A stretch of DNA of 64,000 nt from Aeromonas veronii bv. veronii (GTDB taxonomy: Bacteria; Pseudomonadota; Gammaproteobacteria; Enterobacterales; Aeromonadaceae), in contig NZ_CDDK01000025.1 in assembly GCF_000820225.1 (NCBI RefSeq), positions 5,894 to 69,893 on the forward strand. The letters run 5' to 3'. How positions within the stretch are numbered: position 1 is the first letter of the stretch; each line of letters begins with the position of its first letter. The translations under genes and the position numbers were made by a program. Shown one piece after another: positions 18,737-28,450 of the stretch. The notes under the pieces are model-generated. The model did no database searches and had not been told where the DNA came from. It saw only the letters and a list, made by a program, of their open reading frames with translations.

Positions 18737-19900
18737 ATGCCATTGATACTTTTACTCGTACTACTGGTGCTGTTCAGTCCGCTGGCTATCGACATCTACC
18801 TGCCCGCCATTCCGCAGATGGCCGAGCAGCTGGGCGCCGAAGTAACCCTGATGCAGGGCACCATCACCTGGTTCCTGTTCAGCATGGGGCTGGGGCAACT
18901 GCTTGTTGGCCCGCTGGCCGATCGCTACGGTCGCAAGCCTATCGCGCTGGGCGGCGTGCTGCTCTATGGCCTGAGCGCGCTGGGGGCCGGTTTTGCCGCC
19001 AGCCTCGGCGAATTGATGCTGGCGCGAGTGCTGCAGGGCTTCGGCGCCTGCGCCACCTCGGTCGCCGCCTTCTCGGTGGTACGTGACAGCTACGGCCCGA
19101 AAAAGAGCGGTCAGATGATCTCCTATCTCAATGGCGCCATCTGCTTTATTCCTGCGCTGGCCCCCCTGCTCGGTGGCTGGCTCACCGCCAAGGCGGGCTG
19201 GTCTGCCAACTTCTGGTTTATGGCCGGTTATGCGCTCATCGTCGGCAGCTGGCTGATGTGGCGGATGCCGGAGACCCGTCCGGAGGAGACCCGCAGTGAA
19301 GGGGCCCTCATCAGCTGGTCCCGCTACAGCCCGGTGCTGCGCACCCCCAGCTTCCTGTTCAATGCGGCGCTGTGCATGCTGGCGATGGCGGTGATCCTCG
19401 CTTATGTCACCGCCGCACCGGTGCAGCTGATGGTGAAACTGGGGCTGGATATGAGCGGCTTTAGCTACTGGTTTACCGCCAACGCCGCGCTCAACATTCT
19501 GGCCTGCTTCATGGCGCCGCGCTTTATCGCCAAGGTAGGGCCAAGACGCACCCTGCGCATCGGCCTGCTGGTGTTGATGCTCTCGGCCATCACCCTGACG
19601 CTGGCCATGCACATCGAGCATCCGCTGGCGATGATGGGGCCGGTATTCCTCTCCAGCATCGGCTTTGCCATGATTCTGGGTTCGGCCGCCGGGATGGCGC
19701 TGGCACCATTCGGCCACTGCGCCGGTACCGCCGCCGCCCTGCTCGGCCTGTTCCAGATGAGCGGATCCGGCGCGTTGGTTGGCCTGACCGGCGCCCTGAT
19801 GCACGACCCGCTCAGCCAGCTGGCGCTGCATATGTGGCTGCTGCTGCCGCCCTTGGTGATGCTGATGACCCGCCGCGGTCGCCGCTTGTGTTTGCAATAA
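18737..19900 (+). CDS. Bcr/CflA family drug-resistance MFS transporter
   Basis: A 387-residue major-facilitator protein with twelve predicted transmembrane segments. Its N-terminus, LLLVLLVLFSPLAIDIYLPAIP, is the DxYLPA signature of the Bcr/CflA drug:H+ antiporters (bicyclomycin, chloramphenicol, sulfonamide export). Motif A, GPLADRYGRKPIALGG, lies between helices 2 and 3, and the motif-C-like APLLGGWL in helix 5 marks it as an exporter. AGAGGTG precedes the ATG. It is monocistronic, with a hairpin downstream. The drug range cannot be inferred from sequence alone. Confidence 0.88.
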   Translation: MPLILLLVLLVLFSPLAIDIYLPAIPQMAEQLGAEVTLMQGTITWFLFSMGLGQLLVGPLADRYGRKPIALGGVLLYGLSALGAGFAASLGELMLARVLQGFGACATSVAAFSVVRDSYGPKKSGQMISYLNGAICFIPALAPLLGGWLTAKAGWSANFWFMAGYALIVGSWLMWRMPETRPEETRSEGALISWSRYSPVLRTPSFLFNAALCMLAMAVILAYVTAAPVQLMVKLGLDMSGFSYWFTANAALNILACFMAPRFIAKVGPRRTLRIGLLVLMLSAITLTLAMHIEHPLAMMGPVFLSSIGFAMILGSAAGMALAPFGHCAGTAAALLGLFQMSGSGALVGLTGALMHDPLSQLALHMWLLLPPLVMLMTRRGRRLCLQ

Positions 19901-19925
19901 ATCCTGTGCTCTGATGGGCACATTC

Positions 19926-19952
19926 GGGGGGCCATCGGCCCCCTTCTCGTTT
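19926..19952 (+). terminator. Terminator of the Bcr/CflA gene
   Basis: GGGGGCC (19927-19933) pairs with GGCCCCC (19937-19943) across ATC, followed by TTCTCGTTTG. Confidence 0.75.
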
Positions 19953-20035
19953 GTATCGCTTTTACAGCACATGGCCATCCGGCAGAGAGCCTGCGATGGC
20001 AACCCCACTCACTCGATGTCAGCGGAGAACTCCCG

Positions 20036-21085
20036 ATGAGCCACACTCTCAACGCAGCCCTGGTGGGCTATGGCTTTGCAGGCAAGACCTTCCACGCCCC
20101 CTTCCTCTCCACCACACCGGGCTTGTCCCTGAGTTGGGTAGTGAGCCGCGATGCCGCCAAGGTGCAGGCCGATCTGTCCGGCTGCCGGGTCGGCTCACTG
20201 GAGGAGGTGCTAAGCGATGAGACCGTCGATCTGGTGGTGATCGCCACCCCCAACGACACCCACGCTCCTCTGGCCCGCCAGGCGCTGCTGGCAGGCAAAC
20301 ATGTGGTGATCGACAAGCCCTTTGCACTGGATCTGGCCGAGGCGCAAGCGCTGGTCGAGCTGGCCGAAAAGCAGCAGCGGCTGCTTAGTATCTTCCACAA
20401 CCGGCGCTGGGACGGGGATTTTCTCACCGTGCGCCGTTTGATTGCCGAGGGGACGCTGGGACAGATCGCCCAGTTCGAATCCCACTTCGATCGCTATCGC
20501 CCCGAAGTGCGCCAGCGCTGGCGCGAAGCAGGTGGGCCGGGTTCCGGCCTCTGGTTCGATCTCGGCCCCCACGTGCTGGATCAGGCATTGCAGCTGTTCG
20601 GCCAGCCAGACTGGTTGCAGGCCGATCTGGCCGAGCAGCGCCCCGGCGCACTGGCGGACGACTACTTCCATGTGGTGCTGGGTTTCGGTGCTCTGCGGGT
20701 TATTCTGCATGGCAGCTGTCTGGTCTCGGCCACCATGCCGCGCTTTGTCATTCACGGCAGCCAGGGTTCGTTCGTGAAATTCGGTATGGATGTGCAGGAA
20801 GATCAGCTCAAGCAGGGCTTGCGGCCACCGGCGGCGGATTGGGGCATGGATAGCGAACCCGGTCAGCTCAGCCGCATTGTCGATGGTCAGTTACAGCAGC
20901 AGAGCGTGGTGGGTGAGCCGGGAGATTATGGCGCCTACTATCGCGGTGTCTGCGCCGCCATCAAGGGTGAGGGAAGCAACCCGGTGCCAGCAAGTGAAGC
21001 GCTGGCGGTGATGGCGCTGCTGGATCTGGCCCGTCAGAGCCACCTTGAGGGAAAACGGCTGCCCTGTCAGAAGCTGTCTGACTAA
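20036..21085 (+). CDS. ydgJ: Gfo/Idh/MocA family oxidoreductase YdgJ
   Basis: A 349-residue NAD(P)-dependent oxidoreductase closely resembling E. coli YdgJ, whose substrate is not established. The Rossmann motif GYGFAGKTFHAPF (G-x-G-x-x-x-K) is at residues 9-21, followed by VIATPNDTHAPLARQALLAGKHVVIDKPFA, which contains the family EKP-type lysine as DKP. VFHNRRWD- and GGPGSGLWFDLGPHVLDQAL-type segments form the substrate-binding half. CGGAGAA lies upstream of the ATG. It stands alone between a terminator and the lipoprotein gene. Confidence 0.92.
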   Translation: MSHTLNAALVGYGFAGKTFHAPFLSTTPGLSLSWVVSRDAAKVQADLSGCRVGSLEEVLSDETVDLVVIATPNDTHAPLARQALLAGKHVVIDKPFALDLAEAQALVELAEKQQRLLSIFHNRRWDGDFLTVRRLIAEGTLGQIAQFESHFDRYRPEVRQRWREAGGPGSGLWFDLGPHVLDQALQLFGQPDWLQADLAEQRPGALADDYFHVVLGFGALRVILHGSCLVSATMPRFVIHGSQGSFVKFGMDVQEDQLKQGLRPPAADWGMDSEPGQLSRIVDGQLQQQSVVGEPGDYGAYYRGVCAAIKGEGSNPVPASEALAVMALLDLARQSHLEGKRLPCQKLSD

Positions 21086-21394
21086 GGTGCGGGTCATCGG
21101 CCGCTCTTGACCAACCTTGACCTTGTTAAACCGCCACAAGATGGCAGAGAAATGGTGTTTTATTGTGCAATTAGCACCATTTAACGGCATCTTGTATTGA
21201 TATCAGTCGTTGCAGTGGAGCTTTTTATCCACGGCACGAAAAAATGTCATTGTGATATCCGTTTTCATCGGTAACTAATGGGGCTATATTGCGCCCGCCT
21301 GCTGCCTCCCGGCTTCTTGTTTCAATACCGGGCAACGGTGGGCGCTGTGATGGTTGCACAGACCATCTCTCCATCTTTTTTTGAGGGAATGCAC
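21086..21394 (+). promoter_or_regulatory. Intergenic region upstream of the small lipoprotein gene
   Basis: This 309-base gap contains an inverted repeat AAATGGTG (21150-21157) / CACCATTT (21175-21182) around a 17-base centre and a TGATATC-rich stretch near 21200-21260. A -10-like TATATT occurs at 21284-21289. No coding sequence is seen. The dyad could be an operator for the lipoprotein gene. Confidence 0.35.
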
Positions 21395-21643
21395 ATGAAC
21401 AAAGTACTGGTAGCCGGTATCCTGGGTCTGATGTTGACTGCTTGCGGTCAGAAAGAAGAAAAAGCTGCCGCTCCTGCTGCTGCTCCGGCCGCCGAAGTTG
21501 CTGCCACTGTAGAAAAAGCCGCTAGCGAAGCCACCTCTACCGTAGAGAAGGCCACCTCCGAAGCGACTGCAACCGTAGAAAAAGCTGCTACCGAAGCCGC
21601 TACCAAGGTTGAAGCTGCAGTGAGCGATGCCAAGGCCAACTAA
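21395..21643 (+). CDS. Small hendecad-repeat lipoprotein
   Basis: An 82-residue lipoprotein precursor: signal sequence MNKVLVAGILGLMLTAC with lipobox LTAC and the modified cysteine near residue 17. After a QKEEKAAAPAAAPAAE linker come four near-repeats of eleven residues (ATVEKAASEAT, STVEKATSEAT, ATVEKAATEAA, TKVEAAVSDAK). Eleven-residue periodicity predicts a long amphipathic or weakly coiled helix. I chose the second of two close ATGs because MNKVLVAG is a standard signal start and GAGGGAA lies upstream. The residue at +2 is Gly, so outer-membrane sorting is expected. No function is known; a role as a periplasmic spacer or envelope-stress protein is conjecture. Confidence 0.85.
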   Translation: MNKVLVAGILGLMLTACGQKEEKAAAPAAAPAAEVAATVEKAASEATSTVEKATSEATATVEKAATEAATKVEAAVSDAKAN

Positions 21644-21662
21644 GCCTGCACCTCATTCGAAG

Positions 21663-21697
21663 ACGGGTCCGAAGGCAACTTCGGGCCCGTTTTTTTA
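21663..21697 (+). terminator. Rho-independent terminator of the lipoprotein gene
   Basis: ACGGGTCCGAAG (21663-21674) pairs with CTTCGGGCCCGT (21679-21690), one G-U pair, loop GCAA, followed by TTTTTTT. Confidence 0.92.
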
Positions 21698-21705
21698 TCT
21701 GACAA

Positions 21706-22257
21706 TCAGGGAGCCGGATTAATCAGCGAGGTGAGGATGTGATCCTCCCAGCGGCCATTGATCATCAGATACGCCCGCGCGAATCCCTCCCGCTCGAAGC
21801 CGAGCCGCTCCAGCAAAGCGCCACTGCGCTGATTGGCAGGCATATAGCAAGCCATGATGCGATGCAGATCGTGCTCCTGAAACAGGTAGTCGATGGCGGC
21901 TGACAGCACCTCTCCCATCACCCCCTGCCCCTGATGCTGCTGGTCGATGGCATAGCCCAGATGACACGCCTTGAAGACCCCCATCAGGATATTGCTGAAG
22001 TTACAGGTGGCGATCACCCGCTCGCCAGCCGGATCGAGGGCCACCAGATTGACGCCGGTGCCGTTGAAGAACTGGCTGTAACTGTCCTGCAGCCGGGCAT
22101 GCCAGTACGAGAGGGTGTAAAACTGCTCGTCCCGAAGCGGCTCCCAAGGGGTGAGATGGTCACGGTTGCGCCGGTAGAAGTCGAGCATCATGGGGGCCTG
22201 ATCCGGCGACAGTATGGTCAGGTGGGTGCGGGCCGTCTTGATATGTGGCAGCGCCAT
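21706..22257 (-). CDS. rimJ: GNAT acetyltransferase RimJ (ribosomal protein S5 N-terminal alanine)
   Basis: RimJ acetylates the N-terminal alanine of ribosomal protein S5. The 183-residue product, MALPHIKTARTHLTILSPDQ, matches E. coli RimJ along its length: NRDHLTPWEPLRDE, NFSNILMGVFKACHLGYAI, the acetyl-CoA loop QQHQGQGVMGE, then HRIMACYMPANQRSGALLERLGFEREGFA and a C-terminal WEDHILTSL. The start codon overlaps the stop of the upstream RimL-like gene (TGATG), so translation is coupled. Confidence 0.9.
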   Translation of the reverse strand: MALPHIKTARTHLTILSPDQAPMMLDFYRRNRDHLTPWEPLRDEQFYTLSYWHARLQDSYSQFFNGTGVNLVALDPAGERVIATCNFSNILMGVFKACHLGYAIDQQHQGQGVMGEVLSAAIDYLFQEHDLHRIMACYMPANQRSGALLERLGFEREGFARAYLMINGRWEDHILTSLINPAP

Positions 22258-22811
22258 CAGGACTCCCTCTGCTTTAACCACTCATCGCGCAGCAAGCTGT
22301 AGTGGGCATGGTCCACAATCCGGTTGCCCAGCCGCTCTGCGCGCCGGGTCACCCCCTCCAGCTGCATCCCGAGCCGCTCACAGACGGCTCTGCTGGGCTC
22401 GTTATCGGTGGCGGCGCTGATCTCCACCTTCTCCATCCCCATCTCCTCGAAGGCGTGGTGGATCAGGGCCTGACAGGCCCGGGTGATGATGCCGTTACCC
22501 TGCCAGCGCTCCGCCAGCCAGTAACCAATGACCACCTTGCCAAGGTCGTGATCGATGCTGTTGTAACCGATAACCCCCACCACCTCCCCCTGATACTCGA
22601 TGGCAGTGGTGAGCCCCTCGCCGCGGGCGAACTTCTCGATGGCACTGCGAATGAAGAGGGCGCTGTCGACGGGGCGCTGGATCAGTGGCGGCCAGGGTAG
22701 CCACTGGGAGAGGTACTCCCGGTTGTCATTGCAGAGGGCAAACAGTTCGCTCGCCATATCGGGCTGCAAGAAGAGCAGCGCAAGCTCGTCGTCCAACTGC
22801 CATGAAAACAT
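22257..22811 (-). CDS. GNAT acetyltransferase, RimL-like
   Basis: A 184-residue GNAT enzyme similar to RimL (L7/L12 serine N-acetyltransferase) and YdaF-type proteins. Recognisable parts are NDNREYLSQWLPWPPLIQ, VVGVIGYNSIDHDLGKVVIGYWL, the acetyl-CoA-binding AERWQGNGIITRACQALIHH and NEPSRAVCERLGMQLEGV. The substrate may be L12 or another N-terminus; similarity alone does not settle this. It is immediately upstream of and coupled to rimJ, making a pair of N-acetyltransferases transcribed together. Confidence 0.82.
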   Translation of the reverse strand: MFSWQLDDELALLFLQPDMASELFALCNDNREYLSQWLPWPPLIQRPVDSALFIRSAIEKFARGEGLTTAIEYQGEVVGVIGYNSIDHDLGKVVIGYWLAERWQGNGIITRACQALIHHAFEEMGMEKVEISAATDNEPSRAVCERLGMQLEGVTRRAERLGNRIVDHAHYSLLRDEWLKQRES

Positions 22812-24934
<2,123 letters not shown>

Positions 24935-24940
24935 CCCACC

Positions 24941-24964
24941 CGATGCGGGCCTTGTCCCGCATCG
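24941..24964. terminator. Hairpin between the convergent elastase and LysR genes
   Basis: CGATGCGGG (24941-24949) pairs with CCCGCATCG (24956-24964) across CCTTGT. There is no U-tract on either side; bidirectional termination is inferred from its position. Confidence 0.55.
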
Positions 24965-24966
24965 CT

Positions 24967-25860
24967 CTACTCATTGCGCCACCGTTTCGCCAGCGTGCGA
25001 GCGGTGGCCAACACGGTTTCCCTGGCCGGGTTGGGCCGCTTGCCACCACGCCACGCCATCATCACATCCCAATGCTCTTGCGGCAGATTGCGCACATCGA
25101 GCCTGACCAGCCGCCCCACCTCCAGATCCCGCTTGATGGCCAGCTCCGGCATCAGGGTGATAAACCCGTGTTCCAGCGCCAGATCCCGCGCTGCACTGGC
25201 GGGTTGCACCGCATGCAGGGGGCTGGCCGCCCGCCGCAGCCGCCGCAACTGCTGGATAAAGACGTCACACCCCGGCCCCCACACCTGAGGTGCCAGCCGC
25301 TGGTCGGCAATATCCTCCAGCGTGAGGCCGTGACAACCGGCCAGCGGATGCAATGGCGAGGCGATAGCGATGATGGGGGAGCAACAGAGCAGCTCCATCT
25401 GCAGGCCCGCAACCGGCGGGCGCTTGAGCACAAAGCCGATATCGGCCTCGCCGGTCAGCAGCGACTGCATGATCTCGCCGGAGTGATCCGTGGTGCAGCG
25501 GATCTCAAACGGCTCATCCACCAGCTCCATCAATAGCGAGCCAAACACCACCGAAGTGAGGGATGGCAGGCTGGAGAGACGGATACAAGGCAGCGCAGGC
25601 GCCCCCTGCAGTGCCAGCCGCCCTTCGCTCAGGATCGCCAGCGCAGAGCGGGCCGATGGCAGAAACTCCTCGCAGGCACGGGTCGGCGTCACCCCGCGCC
25701 GATGACGCTGAAACAGCGGTGCCCCGAGGCTCTCCTCCAGCTGGGCAATCCGCTGGCTCACCAGCGGCTGTGACCAGCCACGAATGGCCGCCGCCTGACT
25801 GAAGCTGCCTAGCTCGGCCACATCCAGCAGCAGTTGCAGATCGTCCAGATCCATAGACAT
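24967..25860 (-). CDS. LysR-family transcriptional regulator
   Basis: A 297-residue LysR regulator. The N-terminal helix-turn-helix reads DLDDLQLLLDVAELGSFSQA then RGWSQPLVSQRIAQLEESLG, followed by a periplasmic-binding-protein-like effector domain from about residue 90. I chose ATG 25860 because AGGA lies seven bases upstream. It is divergent from mdtH across 92 bases that hold a dyad (GGTAG/CTACC, 25884-25900), so it probably controls mdtH and/or itself. The effector is unknown. Confidence 0.88.
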   Translation of the reverse strand: MSMDLDDLQLLLDVAELGSFSQAAAIRGWSQPLVSQRIAQLEESLGAPLFQRHRRGVTPTRACEEFLPSARSALAILSEGRLALQGAPALPCIRLSSLPSLTSVVFGSLLMELVDEPFEIRCTTDHSGEIMQSLLTGEADIGFVLKRPPVAGLQMELLCCSPIIAIASPLHPLAGCHGLTLEDIADQRLAPQVWGPGCDVFIQQLRRLRRAASPLHAVQPASAARDLALEHGFITLMPELAIKRDLEVGRLVRLDVRNLPQEHWDVMMAWRGGKRPNPARETVLATARTLAKRWRNE

Positions 25861-25883
25861 AAATAATCCTGATATGAAATATA

Positions 25884-25900
25884 GGTAGTTGTCGTCTACC
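25884..25900. promoter_or_regulatory. Candidate LysR operator between the regulator and mdtH
   Basis: GGTAG (25884-25888) and CTACC (25896-25900) form an inverted repeat around seven bases, flanked by ATAT-rich arms (GATAT at 25871-25875, ATATC at 25904-25908). It sits in the only intergenic DNA shared by the divergent genes. Confidence 0.4.
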
Positions 25901-25952
25901 ACTATATCTAAACCCTCTCCAGAATGAAGGTATCTGTGAATGAGAGGGCGTT

Positions 25953-27149
25953 ATGGTCGATAGGGCGAGGTTTTGGGGACGCTGGTTTCTGGCGCTGGAT
26001 ACCACACTGGTGATCCTGGGTTTCTTTGTGGTGATGCCGATGATCAGCCTGCGCTTCGTCGATCAACTCGGCTGGGCGGCCGGTCTGGTGGGGCTGGCCC
26101 TCGGCCTGCGCCAGCTGACCCAGCAGGGGCTGGGGATCTTTGGCGGCTCGCTTGCCGACCGCTTCGGCGCCCGCCCGCTCATCGTCACCGGCATGTTGCT
26201 GCGCGCCGTCGGCTTTGCCACCCTGGCCTGGGCCGACAGCGGCGCCATGCTGATCTTCTCCTGCTTCCTCTCCGGACTGGGCGGTTGCCTGTTCGACCCG
26301 CCACGGGCGGCACTGGTGATCAAGTTCACCCGTCCCCATGAACGGGGCCGCTTTATCTCCCTGCTGATGATGCTGGAGAGTGCGGGAGCCGTCACCGGTG
26401 CCCTGCTAGGCAGCTGGCTGCTGCGCTTTGACTTCACCTACGTCTGCCTGCTGGGCGCCGGGCTCTTCACCCTGGCGGCGCTCTGCAACTGGACCCTGCT
26501 GCCCGCCTACCGCCTCTCGGTCAAACCGACTCCGATGCGGGAAGGGTTGGGACAGGTGCTGGCAGATCGCGCCTTCTGCCGACTGGTGCTGATCCTGAGC
26601 GGCTACTACATGCTGTGGGTACAGGTGATGCTGATTTTCCCCATTCTGGTCAAGCAGCTCTCCGGCACCACCACGGCAGTGGGCTGGATGTACAGCCTGG
26701 AAACGGCGCTGTCGCTGGCACTGCTCTACCCTATCGCCCGTTTCAGCGAGCGGCGCTATCGGCTGGAGAGCCGACTGATGGCAGGCATCCTGCTGATGAC
26801 GGTGGGGATAGGGCTGGTCGCCTTTGTCAGCACCCTCTCCGGCATCTTCGTGCTGCTGGCCTGCTTCTATCTGGGGATCATCATCTGCGAACCGGCCCGG
26901 GAGACCCTGATGACCCGGCTGGCCAACCCCACAGCCCGCGGCAGCTACATGGGCTTCAGCCGCCTCGGACTGGCGCTGGGGGGCATGACCGGCTATGTGG
27001 GCGGCGGCTCCCTCTATGACTTCTCGCTGCAACAGGGACAACCGGCCCTCCCCTGGCTGGTGCTGGGCACCATAGGCGTCGCCACCATGTTGCTGCTGGC
27101 CCGCTGCTTCTCCCGCCGCCCGGAGCTCGCTATCAGAGCCGCCGCCTGA
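25953..27149 (+). CDS. mdtH: MFS multidrug transporter MdtH
   Basis: A 398-residue major-facilitator exporter with twelve predicted helices, very similar to E. coli MdtH (YceL), which confers mild fluoroquinolone resistance. Diagnostic stretches are [14 protein letters not shown] [41 protein letters not shown] (motif A), [16 protein letters not shown]-type [12 protein letters not shown] and [13 protein letters not shown] with [16 protein letters not shown]. In E. coli mdtH lies beside rimJ; here rimJ is 3.7 kb away on the far side of the elastase, suggesting the elastase and LysR genes were inserted between them or the block was rearranged. Confidence 0.93.
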   Translation: MVDRARFWGRWFLALDTTLVILGFFVVMPMISLRFVDQLGWAAGLVGLALGLRQLTQQGLGIFGGSLADRFGARPLIVTGMLLRAVGFATLAWADSGAMLIFSCFLSGLGGCLFDPPRAALVIKFTRPHERGRFISLLMMLESAGAVTGALLGSWLLRFDFTYVCLLGAGLFTLAALCNWTLLPAYRLSVKPTPMREGLGQVLADRAFCRLVLILSGYYMLWVQVMLIFPILVKQLSGTTTAVGWMYSLETALSLALLYPIARFSERRYRLESRLMAGILLMTVGIGLVAFVSTLSGIFVLLACFYLGIIICEPARETLMTRLANPTARGSYMGFSRLGLALGGMTGYVGGGSLYDFSLQQGQPALPWLVLGTIGVATMLLLARCFSRRPELAIRAAA

Positions 27150-27226
27150 CGACCACCCCACCTGCGGCAGCCCAATCAACGGGGCTGCCGCTCACCCCAT
27201 ATTCTGCAAGTCATCACAGCAAAAGG

Positions 27227-27254
27227 TTGCGAATTACAACTTTTACGCTATTTT
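27227..27254 (+). promoter_or_regulatory. Promoter of the MarR-GNAT gene
   Basis: TTGCGA (27227-27232) and TATTTT (27249-27254) are spaced by 16 bases. The -10 overlaps the left arm of the operator at 27251-27275, which fits autorepression. Confidence 0.5.
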
Positions 27255-27275
27255 AGTTGTCATGCACAACTAAAA
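27251..27275. promoter_or_regulatory. Perfect 10-bp inverted repeat, likely MarR operator
   Basis: TTTTAGTTGT (27251-27260) and ACAACTAAAA (27266-27275) are exact reverse complements around CATGC. The right arm ends 13 bases before the ATG of the MarR-GNAT gene, an ideal place for autorepression by its N-terminal MarR domain. Confidence 0.7.
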
Positions 27276-27288
27276 AGGAACCCACGAT

Positions 27289-28200
27289 ATGGATCCCCGT
27301 CCCCTGCGCGCCCTGTCGCGCGATCTGGTTCGCGAACTCGGCATGCTCTCCCAGCAGTGCGGCAATCTGGCCCTCACCCCCATCGAGGCTCACCTGCTGA
27401 TCGAGCTGGAAAACGCCCCGGCCACCAACCAGCAGCTGGCAGAAAAGCTGCACATCGACAAATCCAACGCCAGCCGTCCGCTGGCGCGCCTCGCCGAGCG
27501 GGAGCTCATCAGCTGGCACCCGCACCCCTCCGATGGGCGCAGCAAGGAGGCCCGCCTCACCGTCAACGGTCAGGGGATGCTGCTGGAGTTGCACCGGGAG
27601 ATGGACGGGGCGATGGAAGAGATGCTGGCGCAGTTGAGCCTGCCCGAGCGGGAGCAGCTGTGGCAAGGGCTGCGGCTCTATCGCAGCGCCCTCTCCCGCG
27701 CCCGTCGCCAGCGGGGCTACCGGATCCGCCCCATCACGGCGGCGGACAATGCCCAGATCGCCTTGGTGATCCGCGCCGTCTCGGCCGAATATGGCCTCAC
27801 CGCCGACAAGGGGTATGGGGTCTCGGATCCCAATCTCGACACCCTCTCCCAGAGCTATCAGGGGGAGAAGAGTCGCTACTGGGTCATCGAAGGGCCGGAC
27901 GGTTCCATCCTCGGTGGTGGTGGTATCGCGCCATTGGCGGGAGAAGAGGGAGTCTGCGAGCTGCAGAAGATGTATTTTATGCCCGCCCTGCGCGGACTGG
28001 GCCTTGGCAAGCGGCTGGTGCTGCAGGCGCTGGATGCCGCTCGCGGTTTGGGCTATCTACGCTGCTATCTGGAGACCACAGAGGTACTGCGCGAAGCCAC
28101 CAGCCTCTATGAATCATTGGGCTTTGAACACCTGCCCGCTCCCCTTGGCTGCACCGGCCACGGGGATTGCGAGATCTGCATGGTGCTGACACTGGGGTAG
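27289..28200 (+). CDS. MarR-type winged-helix / GNAT acetyltransferase fusion
   Basis: A 303-residue two-domain protein. Residues 1-140 are a MarR winged helix: [46 protein letters not shown], then the wing [13 protein letters not shown]. Residues about 145-303 form a GNAT domain: [55 protein letters not shown] (acetyl-CoA loop RGLGLG) and [14 protein letters not shown]. Such fusions are common but few have a known ligand or acetyl acceptor. The strong palindrome over its own promoter suggests autoregulation, perhaps with the acetyltransferase substrate as inducer (inference). Confidence 0.9.
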   Translation: MDPRPLRALSRDLVRELGMLSQQCGNLALTPIEAHLLIELENAPATNQQLAEKLHIDKSNASRPLARLAERELISWHPHPSDGRSKEARLTVNGQGMLLELHREMDGAMEEMLAQLSLPEREQLWQGLRLYRSALSRARRQRGYRIRPITAADNAQIALVIRAVSAEYGLTADKGYGVSDPNLDTLSQSYQGEKSRYWVIEGPDGSILGGGGIAPLAGEEGVCELQKMYFMPALRGLGLGKRLVLQALDAARGLGYLRCYLETTEVLREATSLYESLGFEHLPAPLGCTGHGDCEICMVLTLG

Positions 28201-28201
28201 C

Positions 28202-28320
28202 CCCCCTCATCCCCAACCCTTCTCCCGCAAGAGAAGAAGGGGGCAAAAACACTTCCGCGATCTTTCAGGCAGACCTCTGATGGTTCCCTCTCCCTCCGGG
28301 AGAGGGCTAGGGTGAGGGCT
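28202..28320. repeat. Pair of inverted REP-like elements
   Basis: Two G/C-rich units face each other. The right unit (28284-28320) has a perfect hairpin CCCTCTCCC (28286-28294)/GGGAGAGGG (28298-28306), then CTAGGGTGAGGGC. The left unit (28202-28244) is an inverted, diverged version: CCCTCATCCCCAACCCTTCTC with stem CTTCTC/GAGAAG. The motif is a REP-type sequence common in intergenic DNA of Gammaproteobacteria. Together they form a REP doublet (BIME-like) between the MarR-GNAT gene and the prfC terminator. Confidence 0.7.
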
Positions 28321-28384
28321 GCTTGCGACTGGTATCTGCTGAACCATTCCCCCCTGCATCCCTCCTTAAACAAGCAAAACGGCA

Positions 28385-28418
28385 CAAAACAAGAGACCCC
28401 GCCGAAGCGGGGTCTCTT
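28385..28418 (-). terminator. Rho-independent terminator of prfC
   Basis: AAGAGACCCCGC (28391-28402) pairs with GCGGGGTCTCTT (28407-28418) across CGAA; on the minus strand it is followed by GTTTTGTG. It lies 33 bases past the prfC stop. Confidence 0.85.
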
Positions 28419-28450
28419 TGATTATCTGCCAACAGGCAAACAAACCATTA

